Part shown: positions 29,595-39,131 of the stretch, piece by piece | Layout of the letters: every line of letters begins with the position of its first letter | Numbering within the stretch: position 1 is the stretch's first letter | Source: CBDCGJ01 sp965216645 | GTDB lineage: Bacteria; Pseudomonadota; Alphaproteobacteria; GCA-2731375 | NCBI GenBank assembly: GCA_965216645.1 | Contig: CBDCGJ010000069.1 | Coordinates: 1-64,000, forward strand | Length of the DNA stretch: 64,000 bases | Reading direction: 5' to 3' | The notes under the pieces: model-generated | Database searches by the model: none | The model's input: the letters and a program-made list of their open reading frames with translations, nothing else | Told to the model about the DNA's origin: nothing | Translations under genes and position numbers: made by a program

Positions 29595-30347
29595 ATGAGC
29601 GAAGAGTGGCGGTACTTTCCCTGCACCATCGGTGACGATCAGGCATTCATCTTTGTCGATGTCGGTATCCGAGAAACCATCGATGACGAAGCGCCAACAA
29701 AGCTGGCCCGCTTGCGACTGCGCTACAAGGATCCGCACGAAAACGGCCTGCCCAAAGAAGCCGAATCCGAACAGGCTAAGGCTTTGGAGGACCGTCTGGA
29801 GGAAATTGTCCGCCAGCGCGAGAGCTGGTATGTCGGGCGAGTAACATCGGCCGGTCATCGCCATTTCTTCATCTATACCGGTGCTGCGGAAGGCGTCTGG
29901 TCGGATATCGCCGCAACGCTCGCCCGAGACTTCGACTACCGCATCGACCTCGCTTTCGAGACAGACCCCGAGCATCGCGGCTATTGGGACCATCTCTACC
30001 CGACCGCCGACGATTGGCAGGTTATCAAGGACATGATGGTGCTGGAAAATTTGGAAGAACATGGCGACGACGGAACGGCGGTACGTCAGGTGGACCATTG
30101 GGCTTATTTCGACAGTTATGAAAAAGCGTTGTCCTTCCTGGCGTGGGTGAAACTAAACCGGTTCGAGAGCGAAGATACGAAACCCCACAAAACGGACGGA
30201 GGCGAATACAGCATAAAGTTTCACCACCAGACTGATCTCCTCCTCCAAACGATTACCGGTCATACCTTGAAACTCCGCTGCAAGGCCGAGGAACTCGGTG
30301 GCGAATATGACGGTTGGGGAACGTCGATTGAGATTCCGGAAGGATAA
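29595..30347 (+). CDS. DUF695 plus RraB domain protein
   Basis: 250 residues. The first about 135 residues look like DUF695 (EEWRYFPCTIGDDQAFIFVDVG..., FFIYT). The remainder, from YPTADDWQVIKD onward, resembles RraB, the regulator that inhibits RNase E, with an aromatic/acidic segment DHWAYFDSYEKALSFL. Whether it controls RNA decay here is unknown. Cytoplasmic; no signal. It precedes an M48 peptidase gene by 48 bases. Confidence 0.7.
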   Translation: MSEEWRYFPCTIGDDQAFIFVDVGIRETIDDEAPTKLARLRLRYKDPHENGLPKEAESEQAKALEDRLEEIVRQRESWYVGRVTSAGHRHFFIYTGAAEGVWSDIAATLARDFDYRIDLAFETDPEHRGYWDHLYPTADDWQVIKDMMVLENLEEHGDDGTAVRQVDHWAYFDSYEKALSFLAWVKLNRFESEDTKPHKTDGGEYSIKFHHQTDLLLQTITGHTLKLRCKAEELGGEYDGWGTSIEIPEG

Positions 30348-30395
30348 GATATTTGGCGACAGATCGACGCGACGAGTCCAAGTAACGAAATCGGC

Positions 30396-31082
30396 ATGAC
30401 ACCATCCGACGAAGTCGAGGAAATCGGCGACGTTATCCTGGCGGCGCTGAAAGAAAACGTGGTCATCGAGACGGCGGATTGGGCGGTCGATCGGGTGGCG
30501 CGGGTGTCGGAGCGGTTGCACGCGGCGCGCGGTTTGGACAATCGGTTCGAGATCGTTGTGCCCTGGATCGACGAATTCACGGCCTTTACCGCGCCCGGCC
30601 GGCATATCTTCGTCTCCCGCAAGATGTTTCAGGTCTGCGACAGCGATGACATGCTGGCGATGATCGTTGCGCATGAAATGGCGCATCACGATCTCGGTCA
30701 TATCCGGGTGTTCCCCGACTGGCTGCGCCAAGCTACCCATGTTGATATCAAATTCCTGATACTCGCTCTCTATCGCGTTGTGGAAATGCGCATTTATCTG
30801 ACGGAGCAGGAATGTGAGGCGGATATACACGGCCTCGAACTCTGCCTGACGGCCGGTTACGACGGTGAAGACTGCGTTCGGCTCTTCAACGTCCTGGAAA
30901 AAATCTCGCTCGACATAGGAGACGTGGTCGGCGCATACGGACCCGACGATGCGCCAGACCCGGACGACGAATCATGGACGGCGCAGATACGCCGCTGGCT
31001 GCAGCAGCGCAAACGCGGCCATTTGCCGGTGCGGGAGCGCCGGGAACTGCTTTTACGGCATCTCAGGAGTTCCACAGATTAA
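30396..31082 (+). CDS. M48 family zinc metallopeptidase, soluble
   Basis: 228 residues. The zinc site HEMAH is at 93-97 and the third ligand Glu 141 lies in EQECEAD, the M48 pattern. There is no signal peptide or clear transmembrane helix, unlike HtpX or BepA, so it appears cytoplasmic or peripheral. Its stop overlaps the stop of the convergent GST gene by 4 bases (TTAA). Confidence 0.85.
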   Translation: MTPSDEVEEIGDVILAALKENVVIETADWAVDRVARVSERLHAARGLDNRFEIVVPWIDEFTAFTAPGRHIFVSRKMFQVCDSDDMLAMIVAHEMAHHDLGHIRVFPDWLRQATHVDIKFLILALYRVVEMRIYLTEQECEADIHGLELCLTAGYDGEDCVRLFNVLEKISLDIGDVVGAYGPDDAPDPDDESWTAQIRRWLQQRKRGHLPVRERRELLLRHLRSSTD

Positions 31083-31714
31083 AGCATCTCGTGCATCTTG
31101 AACGCCTGTCGCACCGATGCCCGGGCACGAATGCGGGCGGTGAGGGCGTGGAGCTTCGGGCAGTTTTCGCGCAGGCGGTCCGGGGCCGGATGCCAACTCA
31201 AGATCGTCGTCAGATAGATATCGACCAGGCCGGCGTCGGGGCCGAGTAGATAGTCTTCCGTCAGTTCGGCTTCCAACAAAGCGCATTGGGCGTCGAAGCG
31301 GGCGGTGGCCGTTTCAAACACGTCCCGTTGCCCGGCCTCGCTGTCGGCGAAAGCCTCGGGCTCATAGACCTGACAGGAGGTGGGGTAGAGCTCGGTCGCC
31401 AGGAACAGCAGCCAGCGCAAGGCTTCGGGCCGCCCCGGCGCCGAGGGAGACGGGAATAGATCGCTGTTCGGATGCAGATCGGCCAAGTAGATCAGCATAG
31501 CCGCGCTTTCCGTCATCACCCGCCCGTCCGGCAGGCGCAAAGCCGGGATCTTGCCGACGGGATTGATCGCCAGATAGTCCGGATTGCGGTGCTCGCCGCC
31601 GCCGAAATTCACTTGATGCATATCGAAGTGCGTGTCGAGCTCGATCATTGTCACCTGCACCGCCGCGCTAACCATGTTCAGGCCCCAAAACAGCGTGTAA
31701 TTTTCCGTCGTCAA
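31079..31714 (-). CDS. Glutathione S-transferase family protein
   Basis: About 211 residues from TTG 31714, which has GGAGAGG 8 bases upstream; the frame extends to an ATG at 31756. The N-terminal thioredoxin-like domain (VTMIELDTHFD..., NPVGKIPALRLPDGRVMTESAAMLIYLAD) contains the cis-proline and the ES pair that binds glutathione. A helical C-terminal domain follows. Substrate unknown. Confidence 0.87.
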   Translation of the reverse strand: MTTENYTLFWGLNMVSAAVQVTMIELDTHFDMHQVNFGGGEHRNPDYLAINPVGKIPALRLPDGRVMTESAAMLIYLADLHPNSDLFPSPSAPGRPEALRWLLFLATELYPTSCQVYEPEAFADSEAGQRDVFETATARFDAQCALLEAELTEDYLLGPDAGLVDIYLTTILSWHPAPDRLRENCPKLHALTARIRARASVRQAFKMHEML

Positions 31715-31800
31715 AGTTTTTACCTCTCCTTGCCGGTCGCGCCGGCTTGTGCTCAATTAGTTTCGTCTAAATTCGGCGGCGCCCCATGAGCCCGCCCTTT

Positions 31801-33366
31801 ATGCTGTTCAATACCGACGTTTTCATCTTTCTGTTCCTGCCGGCCACGCTGGTGGGTTTCTTCTTGCTCGGCCGATTGGGCAACGAGCGGGCCTCGTTGC
31901 TGTGGCTGGTGTCCGCCTCCCTATTTTATTACGGCTGGTGGAACCCGGTCTACCTGTTGCTGGTCGGCGGCTCCATGGCCGTCAACTTCACGCTGGGCCA
32001 GTATATCGCCGGCGCGCGGGAAGAGCGCTCGGAAAGCAAAGCGCGGCGGATCCTGATCTTCGGCATCGTCTTCAATCTCGGGCTGCTGGGCTATTTCAAA
32101 TACGCCAACTTCTTCCTGGACAGCATGAGCTTCATTTCCGGCGTCAACCTGTCCGTCGGGGAGATCCTGCTGCCGGTCGGCATTTCTTTCTTCACCTTCC
32201 AGCAGATCGCCTATCTGGTCGACACCACCAAGGGCGACATCGGCCGCTACGACTTCGTCGAATACAGCCTGTTCGTGCTGTTCTTCCCGCAACTGATCGC
32301 GGGACCGATCGTGCATCATCGGGAGATGCTGCCCCAATTCGCCACGGCCCATACCTATCGCCCGGACCTGCGCAATCTCAGCATCGGCGGCTCCATCTTC
32401 GCCATCGGCCTGTTCAAGAAAGTGGTGCTGGCGGATAATCTGGCCCTGGTGGCGACCCCCGTCTTCGTCACGGCGGAGGGCGGCGGGACCCTGGACTTCT
32501 TTACCGCCTGGACCGGCACCTTCTGCTACGGCCTGCAGCTCTATTTCGACTTTTCCGGCTATTCCGACATGGCCATCGGCGCGGCGCGGATGTTCGGCAT
32601 CAAGCTGCCGCTGAATTTCAATTCGCCCTACCAAGCGACCGGCATCGTCGACTTCTGGCGGCGCTGGCATCTGACCCTATCCCGCTTCCTGCGCGACTAT
32701 CTCTATATTCCGCTGGGCGGCAGCCGGAAGGGCAAGGGCCGGCGCTACATCAATCTGATGGCGACCATGGTGCTGGGCGGCTTGTGGCACGGCGCCGGCT
32801 GGGGCTTCCTGCTGTGGGGTTTCCTGCACGGCTTGTTCCTGATGGTGAATCATTTCTGGCGCGGCCTGTTGGGGGCGCCGAGCATGAACCCGATCGCCAT
32901 CGCGACCTCCCGCCTGTTCACGATCTTCGTGGTGATGCTGGCCTGGGTGCCGTTCCGGGCGCAGTCGATCGAGGGCGCCTTTGCGGTCTATCGCGGCATG
33001 TTGAACTTTCCCGGCACTTGGGCCGAGTATGTGGGCGACTTGAGGCCAGTATTGGAGTTTTTCGGGATGCAGTTCGCCGGCCCGGCGGTCAGCCAGGCCA
33101 ATCTGGAGGCGGTCGCCTGGTTCGTTTTCTGGATCGCTATTCTCTGGTTCGTACCGAATACGCAGCAACTGATGGCGCGGGTGGCGCCGGCCTACAATTT
33201 CGACGAAGAGGTTTCGATCAAACAAGGCCTGCCGCCGTTGCAGCGCGGGCCGATCGAGCTGTTCTGGCGGCCGACCTGGCGCTGGGGCGTGGTCATTGGC
33301 GTCGCTCTGGTCATCGCCTTGCTGAACCTCAATCGGGTCAGCGAATTCCTCTACTATCAGTTCTGA
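31801..33366 (+). CDS. MBOAT family O-acyltransferase (AlgI/DltB-like)
   Basis: 521 residues from ATG 31801 (MLFNTDVFIFLF, the usual start of this family; ATG 31786 is an alternative). A polytopic membrane protein with PVGISFFTFQQIAYLVD, FPQLIAGPIVHH, FWRRWHLTLSRFLRDYLYIPLGG and the catalytic histidine in LWHGAGWGF. It transfers acyl groups, commonly acetyl, from the cytosol to an extracytoplasmic polysaccharide. The next gene encodes the expected single-pass partner. Confidence 0.92.
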   Translation: MLFNTDVFIFLFLPATLVGFFLLGRLGNERASLLWLVSASLFYYGWWNPVYLLLVGGSMAVNFTLGQYIAGAREERSESKARRILIFGIVFNLGLLGYFKYANFFLDSMSFISGVNLSVGEILLPVGISFFTFQQIAYLVDTTKGDIGRYDFVEYSLFVLFFPQLIAGPIVHHREMLPQFATAHTYRPDLRNLSIGGSIFAIGLFKKVVLADNLALVATPVFVTAEGGGTLDFFTAWTGTFCYGLQLYFDFSGYSDMAIGAARMFGIKLPLNFNSPYQATGIVDFWRRWHLTLSRFLRDYLYIPLGGSRKGKGRRYINLMATMVLGGLWHGAGWGFLLWGFLHGLFLMVNHFWRGLLGAPSMNPIAIATSRLFTIFVVMLAWVPFRAQSIEGAFAVYRGMLNFPGTWAEYVGDLRPVLEFFGMQFAGPAVSQANLEAVAWFVFWIAILWFVPNTQQLMARVAPAYNFDEEVSIKQGLPPLQRGPIELFWRPTWRWGVVIGVALVIALLNLNRVSEFLYYQF

Positions 33367-33376
33367 GGGCCGGACG

Positions 33377-34624
33377 ATGCGCGAACATAAAATCTATCTC
33401 TACAGCGTTCTCGCCGTCATCGTCGTGGTGACGCTGCTCGCCAGCGCAATCAATACCATCGTCGATCCCTACGGCGTTCACCGCTTGGTCGAGATCGAGG
33501 GCTTCAACAAACTGAAACCGTCGGCGCAGACCAATTTGCGCCTGGTCAAAGCCCATGACCTGACCCGGGTGAAACCGGATGCCATCTTCATGGGCAATTC
33601 CCGGGTCGATCAGGGATTCAATCCCCATCTCGCTTCCGTCCGCTTCAACCGCAACGTCTATAATGCGGGCCTGCCGGGCTCCTCGATCTACGAGATCTAC
33701 CGATATCTGCAGCACGCCAAGGCCGCCGGCCCGCTGGATCGGGTGGTGCTGGCCCTCGACGTTTTCAGCTTCAACACCAATACCAACCGTGTTGCCACTT
33801 CCTTTTCCGAAGGCCGCCTCGACGTCGATGCGGAGAACGAGTCCACCCCGATCTGGGATATCGAGCGGTTCCGCGATCTGCATCATATCTATGCCGCCTG
33901 GCCGACCTTGATGAAATCCCTGACCACGATCGTCGATCAGGAGGAAGGCTGGGCTTCCACCCGCACCGCGCTCGGCTACAACCCGATGATCGAAGGCGAC
34001 TATTTCATCGCCAAGACCGGCTACTGGCGCAGTTTCGAGAAGAAGAACGAGAACTATGTCCGCCGGCTGCGCCGCCGGCAGATGAATTTCGCGCCGACGA
34101 AGAAGTGGCCCGACGGCTCCATGGTCTACTTCGAGAAGATCGTCGCCTTCTGCCGGGAGAACGACATCCATCTCGACCTGCTGATCCATCCCTATCACGC
34201 CCATGTGCTGGAAATCATGCGGGAGACGGGGATCTGGCCAATCTTCCAGGCCTGGAAACGGGAGTTGGTGGCGACGCTGGCCTCCGACCGGGCGCGGCAT
34301 CCCGACAAGGCCGAATTCGCGCTCTGGGATTTCAGCGGGTACAACACGGTCACCACCGAATCTCCGCCGGCGCCCGACGCCAAACAAGAGATGAAATGGT
34401 ATTGGGAATCATCTCATTACAAGGAGATCGTCGGCACCGCCATGGCGATCCGCATGTACAATCTGGACCGTCAGGATCTGGTGCCCGAAGATTTCGGCGC
34501 GCGTCTGACCACCGCCAATATCGAAGCGCATATGAAAGCCATGGATGGGCAAAGCGCCGATTATCGCCGCCGCCATCCCGACGAGATTGCCGCGCTGGAG
34601 AAACTCTACCGCGCGTACCCTTGA
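33377..34624 (+). CDS. Membrane-anchored SGNH/AlgX-like partner of the MBOAT protein
   Basis: 415 residues, with one N-terminal transmembrane helix (about residues 7-28) and the rest periplasmic. IFMGNSRVDQGFNP resembles the GDS-like nucleophile block of SGNH hydrolase-like acyltransferases; FKKN-type basic and aromatic segments follow. It starts 11 bases after the MBOAT gene, so the two form an operon for O-acylation of an exopolysaccharide or other cell-surface polymer. Confidence 0.75.
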   Translation: MREHKIYLYSVLAVIVVVTLLASAINTIVDPYGVHRLVEIEGFNKLKPSAQTNLRLVKAHDLTRVKPDAIFMGNSRVDQGFNPHLASVRFNRNVYNAGLPGSSIYEIYRYLQHAKAAGPLDRVVLALDVFSFNTNTNRVATSFSEGRLDVDAENESTPIWDIERFRDLHHIYAAWPTLMKSLTTIVDQEEGWASTRTALGYNPMIEGDYFIAKTGYWRSFEKKNENYVRRLRRRQMNFAPTKKWPDGSMVYFEKIVAFCRENDIHLDLLIHPYHAHVLEIMRETGIWPIFQAWKRELVATLASDRARHPDKAEFALWDFSGYNTVTTESPPAPDAKQEMKWYWESSHYKEIVGTAMAIRMYNLDRQDLVPEDFGARLTTANIEAHMKAMDGQSADYRRRHPDEIAALEKLYRAYP

Positions 34625-34751
34625 AAACCGCGCGAAAAGCCCTATTTAACCGTTAGACGGGTGCCGCGCTTGGGCCCGTCGGTTTGGCTTGCGAAAACGT
34701 CATCTCGATTTAGCCGAATATCACCGCTCGCTCGTTGGAGGAGTTGGACAG

Positions 34752-35177
34752 ATGTCACGTATGTCCTTGTTTAATAGCCCCTTACTGCTGGGCTTCGATC
34801 ATTTCGAACAATTGCTCGACCGGGCCAACAAATCGGCAAGCGACGGCTACCCGCCCTACAATATCGAACAGCTGGCGCCGGATCGCCTACGCATCACTTT
34901 GGCGGTCGCCGGCTTCACCCATGACGATCTCGCCATCGAGCTGGAGGACAAGCAGTTGCAAATCCGCGGCAAGCAGGCCGAGGAGGGCAACCGCACCTAT
35001 CTGCACCGCGGCATCGCCGCCCGCCAATTCCAGCGCAACTTTGTGCTGGCCGAGGGTATGGAGGTGGCCGACGCCCATCTCGACAACGGCCTGCTGCATA
35101 TCGATCTGGTGCGGCCGACGCCGGAATTGCGGGTGCAGAAAATCGCCATCGGTCAAAAGCCGAAAGCGGCGGATTGA
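34752..35177 (+). CDS. Small heat shock protein, Hsp20 family
   Basis: 141 residues from ATG 34752 with GGAGGAG upstream. An alpha-crystallin domain (residues about 35-130) is clear: YNIEQLAPDRLRITLAVAGF, LQIRGKQ, FVLAEGMEVADAHLDNGLLHIDL. It is an ATP-independent chaperone that holds unfolding proteins. The pairing with a DUF1150 gene immediately downstream is typical of alphaproteobacteria. Confidence 0.95.
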   Translation: MSRMSLFNSPLLLGFDHFEQLLDRANKSASDGYPPYNIEQLAPDRLRITLAVAGFTHDDLAIELEDKQLQIRGKQAEEGNRTYLHRGIAARQFQRNFVLAEGMEVADAHLDNGLLHIDLVRPTPELRVQKIAIGQKPKAAD

Positions 35178-35213
35178 CTTGATTTGAGGACGGGGCTGTA
35201 AAGGAGTGTGACC

Positions 35214-35429
35214 ATGTCGACACGTGAATTGATGACCCAATTGGACCCGGAAGCCTTGGCCGAACTCGGCCAGCAGCATATTGCCTACGTCAAACCCGTC
35301 GAGGTCGACGGCAGCAAGGTCTATGCGGTCCACGCCGCCAACGGCGAAACCCTCGCCCGTTTCGCCCACCGCGAGGTCGCCCTGGTGGTCTGCGAGCAGA
35401 ACGACCTGCAGCCGATGAGCGTGCACTGA
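35214..35429 (+). CDS. DUF1150 family protein
   Basis: 71 residues from ATG 35214 with AAGGAG upstream. IAYVKPVEVDGSKVYAVHAANGETLARF...ALVVCEQNDLQPMSVH matches the small family found next to Hsp20 genes in alphaproteobacteria; its function is unknown. It lies 36 bases after hsp20, the same transcript. Confidence 0.88.
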   Translation: MSTRELMTQLDPEALAELGQQHIAYVKPVEVDGSKVYAVHAANGETLARFAHREVALVVCEQNDLQPMSVH

Positions 35430-35963
35430 TCTGAATGCTGCGACGATTGTGTTGCGGTCTAAACGACATCGTCATCCCGGTCGTAGCGAAGCGGAATCCA
35501 TTCCAACCAACTTCGAACCGACATTGATGGTCCAACGTTAAGCGGCATGGTTCTACCATCAATTCGGTCAAGTTTGGCTTGCGTGTTTCCATGGGTTTTG
35601 GGTTTTCAGCATCGCGTTTAGGGAGACGATCATTTTTCTCATGATCGCGGTCATCGCGCCCTTATAGGCTTTCCTCGGTGGCTTAACGCTTGGAAATTCT
35701 GTCTCATGACCTGGTTATGTCTGATGGCGACGGTTGCGGCCAATTAGAGGCTGGCCTGAGCCTGAAACGGCGGCCTTGGAAATGCCTGCATTGGTTGGAT
35801 TTGCCGCTGTCCCGATTATAGGGAGCGAGGCAGGCCAGCGCGGCAGCTTGGCCTTTCGAGAGGGTGCCGAGTTCGGGCATCGCGGCCAGCCGGATATACG
35901 CCGCCGCGGATTCCGGTATAACGAAGATTATTGCAGTGCAACAATATTGATGCAGTTCCATTT
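35430..35963. other. Intergenic region with half of a palindromic repeat
   Basis: 534 bases with no supported gene. CGTCATCCCGG at 35470-35480 is one end of the dispersed intergenic repeat seen elsewhere in the window, here without its partner arm. An imperfect inverted repeat (35517-35531 with 35555-35568, about 14 paired bases) follows. A 204-codon minus-strand frame at 35704-36318 shows no family features and is not called. Confidence 0.5.
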
Positions 35964-37265
35964 CTAGCCCAACACGGAGAACGAACTGTCCGGATTGATT
36001 TCGCGTAGGCGGGAGAAGGTGGCGAGGTCGAGAGTACGATTCATCTTTAGCAGCGGGAATTGCAGCGGTTGGGCGTCGTGGTCGTTGCCGTCCTCCACAT
36101 ATTTCACCAAGGCCGTCATCATGGCGCCTGCCACCGGTGCGTTCTTGAATTGATTGCCGCTGGTCCCGATCGCCATGTAGTAGCCGGGGACGCAGGACTT
36201 GTCGTAGATCGGCAGCCAATCCTCGGTCACGTCGTAAAGATCGACAACACCGCGCAGGCGAGAGGGGATGCCCAGGCTTGGGATCCGCTGCGCCATCCGC
36301 AGGGCCTGGGTCGTCCATTGCTCGGTGAACTCCCGATTATAGTCGTCGGGATCGACCCATTCCCGCGCGTCGCATTCGGGATCCTCGCTGCCGGCAAGGA
36401 TGTGATTGCCGGTTTCCGGCCGGTTGTAGACGCCTATGTCGCTGTCGGAAACGACGAGGCCGTCATGCTCAAAGTCGAATCCATCGGGTGACGGCAGATG
36501 CGCCACCTCCTGACGAAGCGCGCGGGTGCTGATCCGCATATCGTCCAGAGCGCCGGCCATGGCGTTGACCTTCGCCGAATGAGGGCCAGCCACATTGATC
36601 AGCACCGGCGCCTCGATCCGCTCGCCATCATCCAAAACGACACCGGCGATGCCGCCATTCGATTTCAAAACTTCCGCGACTTGTGCATTGAACCGGAACG
36701 TCGCGCCCTTGGCTTCGGCCGCGCGTTGGAGGTTGTGGGAGGCCAGTTGCGGGTCATTGATATAACCGGCCGTCGGAAAGTACACGCCACCGCGCAAGGC
36801 ACCGCCGCTCGGTTCGCCGAAGCCCTCGTCCTGCTGCAGTCGCGGCGGACCATAGTGTCGCAGGTCGTAGATCGGCAGCTTCGCCGTAATCTGTTCCGGC
36901 GACCAGACTTCGTACGGGATCTCCAAATCGCGGACATTGCGGATAATCTTGTCGAGATATCCGTTCTGCTCTGTTTGCATCACCAGGGCGCCGGTTTCGT
37001 GAAACAGCGCCAAGCCGCGGTCGTCATCCACTTCCAGGTACTCGCGCCAATGCTTCCAGGCGAAATAGGATTCATAAGCCAGCGCGGTGCCGTCCGGCGT
37101 CGAGTAGTGGACGCGGATGATAGCGCAGGAATTGCTGGTCGAGCCGTAGCCCGCGGCAGGCAGACGATCCACGTTCAAAGTCTCCCAGCCCGCCTTGGCC
37201 ATTTCGAACGCGGTTGCCGCGCCGATCACGCCGGCACCTATGATGATCGCGTCATATCCTGCCAT
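35964..37265 (-). CDS. FAD-dependent amine oxidoreductase (DAO / sarcosine oxidase type)
   Basis: 433 residues. The N-terminal dinucleotide fold is IIGAGVIGAATAFEMAKAG. A SNSCAIIRVHYSTPDG segment and the late GVVDLYDVTEDWLPIYD and AIGTSGNQFKNAPVAG are typical of DadA/SoxB-like enzymes. It would oxidise a secondary or tertiary amine such as an N-methylated amino acid. It diverges from the MttB-like gene across 140 bases, in keeping with a methylamine or betaine pathway. Confidence 0.88.
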   Translation of the reverse strand: MAGYDAIIIGAGVIGAATAFEMAKAGWETLNVDRLPAAGYGSTSNSCAIIRVHYSTPDGTALAYESYFAWKHWREYLEVDDDRGLALFHETGALVMQTEQNGYLDKIIRNVRDLEIPYEVWSPEQITAKLPIYDLRHYGPPRLQQDEGFGEPSGGALRGGVYFPTAGYINDPQLASHNLQRAAEAKGATFRFNAQVAEVLKSNGGIAGVVLDDGERIEAPVLINVAGPHSAKVNAMAGALDDMRISTRALRQEVAHLPSPDGFDFEHDGLVVSDSDIGVYNRPETGNHILAGSEDPECDAREWVDPDDYNREFTEQWTTQALRMAQRIPSLGIPSRLRGVVDLYDVTEDWLPIYDKSCVPGYYMAIGTSGNQFKNAPVAGAMMTALVKYVEDGNDHDAQPLQFPLLKMNRTLDLATFSRLREINPDSSFSVLG

Positions 37266-37405
37266 CTTCTCCGCCTCCCGATCTCTTGCTTATTGTTTGG
37301 CGGAGCAAATCACGGGATTCGATGCGGTGCAAGTTGCCCGCTTCCCAACGAATTCGAAATGCACTAGCGTCGCTCTGATAACAACCTCTTAGAAAGTGCG
37401 ACGGG

Positions 37406-38947
37406 ATGGCAAGACGGGGCAGACGCCGCCAAGCGCGGCAGACGGACGCGGTACGTGGCCACGGTTTCCAGCAACTTCCCTTCCGGAAACTAAAGGTGCC
37501 GTTTCCACCTTTCGATCTTTTATCGGCCGATCAGCTCAACCGCATCCATGAAGCTTCGCTGGACGTGTTGCAGGAAATTGGTATCAACTTCCATCACGAC
37601 GAGGCGCGCGCACTGTTGAAGGACAAGGGCGCGGACGTGAAGCCCGACGACGCCCGCGTCCGCTTCGACCGGAAATTAGTGATGGATCTGGTGTCGACGA
37701 CGCCGGCGACCTTCACCGCCTACGCCCGAAATCCCGACCGCAATCTCGACTATGGCGGCAACAATTTCAACATTTCGATCATTTCCAGCCCGCCCAATTC
37801 CAGCGACCTCGTCGGCGGTCGACGCACCGGCAATTTCGAGGACTTCCAAAACTTCATTCGACTGGGGCAGAGCCTGAATATCGTGCATCAGATCGCCGGC
37901 TATCCGGTGGAGCCGATCGACCTGCATCCCAGCATCCGGCATCTGAAAGCCGAAAGCGCGGCGATCAAACTGACCGACAAGGTGCTCTACGGCTATTCGC
38001 TTGGGCCTGAGCGGATCCGGGATTCCATCGAGATGGTCCGTATTTCCCGCGGCGTAACGACGGAGCAGATGGGACGGGAACCGAGTATTTTCACCGTGGT
38101 CAACGCCAACTCGCCCCTGCAATACGACAATTTTATGATCGACGGCATGACTCAGATGGCCCGAGCTGGCCAACCGACGGTCGTCACGCCGTTTACGCTG
38201 GCCGGCGCCATGGCCCCGGTTACTGTCGCCGGCGCCTTGGTGCAGCAGAATGCGGAGGCGTTGGCCGGCCTCGCCTATATTCAAGCGGTTAATCCGGGCG
38301 CGCCGGCTCTCTATGGCGGTTTCACCTCCAATGTGGACATGAAGTCGGGCGCGCCGGCCTTCGGCACCCCGGAGTATGCCAAGGCGGTGCTGATCGGCGG
38401 TCAGTTGGCGCGTCTCTATAAGATCCCCTACCGCTCCTCCAACACCAACGCGTCGAACCATCCGGACGCGCAGGCCGCTTACGAATCTCAAATGTCGATC
38501 TGGCCCTGCATGCTGGCCCATTGCAATCTGATGAAGCATGGTCTGGGCTGGCTCGAAGGCGGCCTCTGCGCCTCCTTCGAGAAGGTGATCCTGGACGCGG
38601 AGATGCTGCAGATGCTGGCCGAATTCATGCAGCCGGTATCCATCGACGACGGCGACCTGGCATTGGACGCCATGCGCGAGGTCGGACCGGGCGGTCACTA
38701 TTTCGGCTGCGCCCACACGATGGAGCGCTACGAAAATGCGTTCTACGCGCCGATCCTGTCCGACTGGCGCAATTTCGAAAGTTGGCAGGAAGCCGGATCC
38801 GTCGATGCCACCTGGCGGGCTCATGAAATCTACAAACAGTTGCTGAGAGACTATGAAGCGCCGCCTTTGGACCAGTCGGTGGCGGAGGAGTTGGACGACT
38901 ATGTGGAGCGGCGCATCGCCGAGGGCGGCGTGCCGACCGATTTTTGA
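37406..38947 (+). CDS. MttB-like (non-pyrrolysine) trimethylamine methyltransferase family protein
   Basis: 513 residues, full length, with no in-frame amber codon, so it is not a pyrrolysine enzyme. The TIM-barrel features are FDLLSADQLNRIHEASLDVLQEIGI, GYSLGPERI, PFTLAGAMAPVTVAGALVQQNAEALAGL and GHYFGCAHTMERYENAFY. Non-Pyl members demethylate quaternary amines such as glycine betaine to a corrinoid protein; the corrinoid protein is not encoded nearby. It is followed by a dimethylglycine dehydrogenase-like gene, so a betaine-type substrate is likely. Confidence 0.88.
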   Translation: MARRGRRRQARQTDAVRGHGFQQLPFRKLKVPFPPFDLLSADQLNRIHEASLDVLQEIGINFHHDEARALLKDKGADVKPDDARVRFDRKLVMDLVSTTPATFTAYARNPDRNLDYGGNNFNISIISSPPNSSDLVGGRRTGNFEDFQNFIRLGQSLNIVHQIAGYPVEPIDLHPSIRHLKAESAAIKLTDKVLYGYSLGPERIRDSIEMVRISRGVTTEQMGREPSIFTVVNANSPLQYDNFMIDGMTQMARAGQPTVVTPFTLAGAMAPVTVAGALVQQNAEALAGLAYIQAVNPGAPALYGGFTSNVDMKSGAPAFGTPEYAKAVLIGGQLARLYKIPYRSSNTNASNHPDAQAAYESQMSIWPCMLAHCNLMKHGLGWLEGGLCASFEKVILDAEMLQMLAEFMQPVSIDDGDLALDAMREVGPGGHYFGCAHTMERYENAFYAPILSDWRNFESWQEAGSVDATWRAHEIYKQLLRDYEAPPLDQSVAEELDDYVERRIAEGGVPTDF

Positions 38948-38967
38948 CGGTTGGGCTATCCATTCGC

Positions 38968-39092
38968 CGTCATCCCGGCCGGGCCGACTTATCTTTCCGT
39001 CGTCCCGGACGGAGCGTAGCGGAGAGCCGGGATCGCCACAGGCTCGGTGCTTGGGACGATCCCGGATATCGCTGCGCGATTTCGGGATGACG
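38968..39092. repeat. Dispersed intergenic palindromic repeat (copy A)
   Basis: About 125 bases, beginning CGTCATCCCGG (38968-38978) and ending CGGGATGACG (39083-39092), with internal short palindromes (CGGAGCGTAGCGG, CGCTGCGCG). The same ends occur in other gaps of the window, including near 43969, 49871 and 52869. It is a REP-like, non-coding element. Confidence 0.75.
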
Positions 39093-39131
39093 GCTTGACG
39101 GGGTCGCATACCAACGAGCGGGAGGTGGGCG

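Noticed and set aside
35704..36318. 204-codon minus-strand frame in a gap
   Set aside because: Composition like non-coding palindromic sequence; overlaps the end of the FAD oxidoreductase and shows no family features.
37406..38947. Possible pyrrolysine-dependent trimethylamine methyltransferase
   Set aside because: The frame runs the full family length with no internal TAG, so it belongs to the non-pyrrolysine branch.
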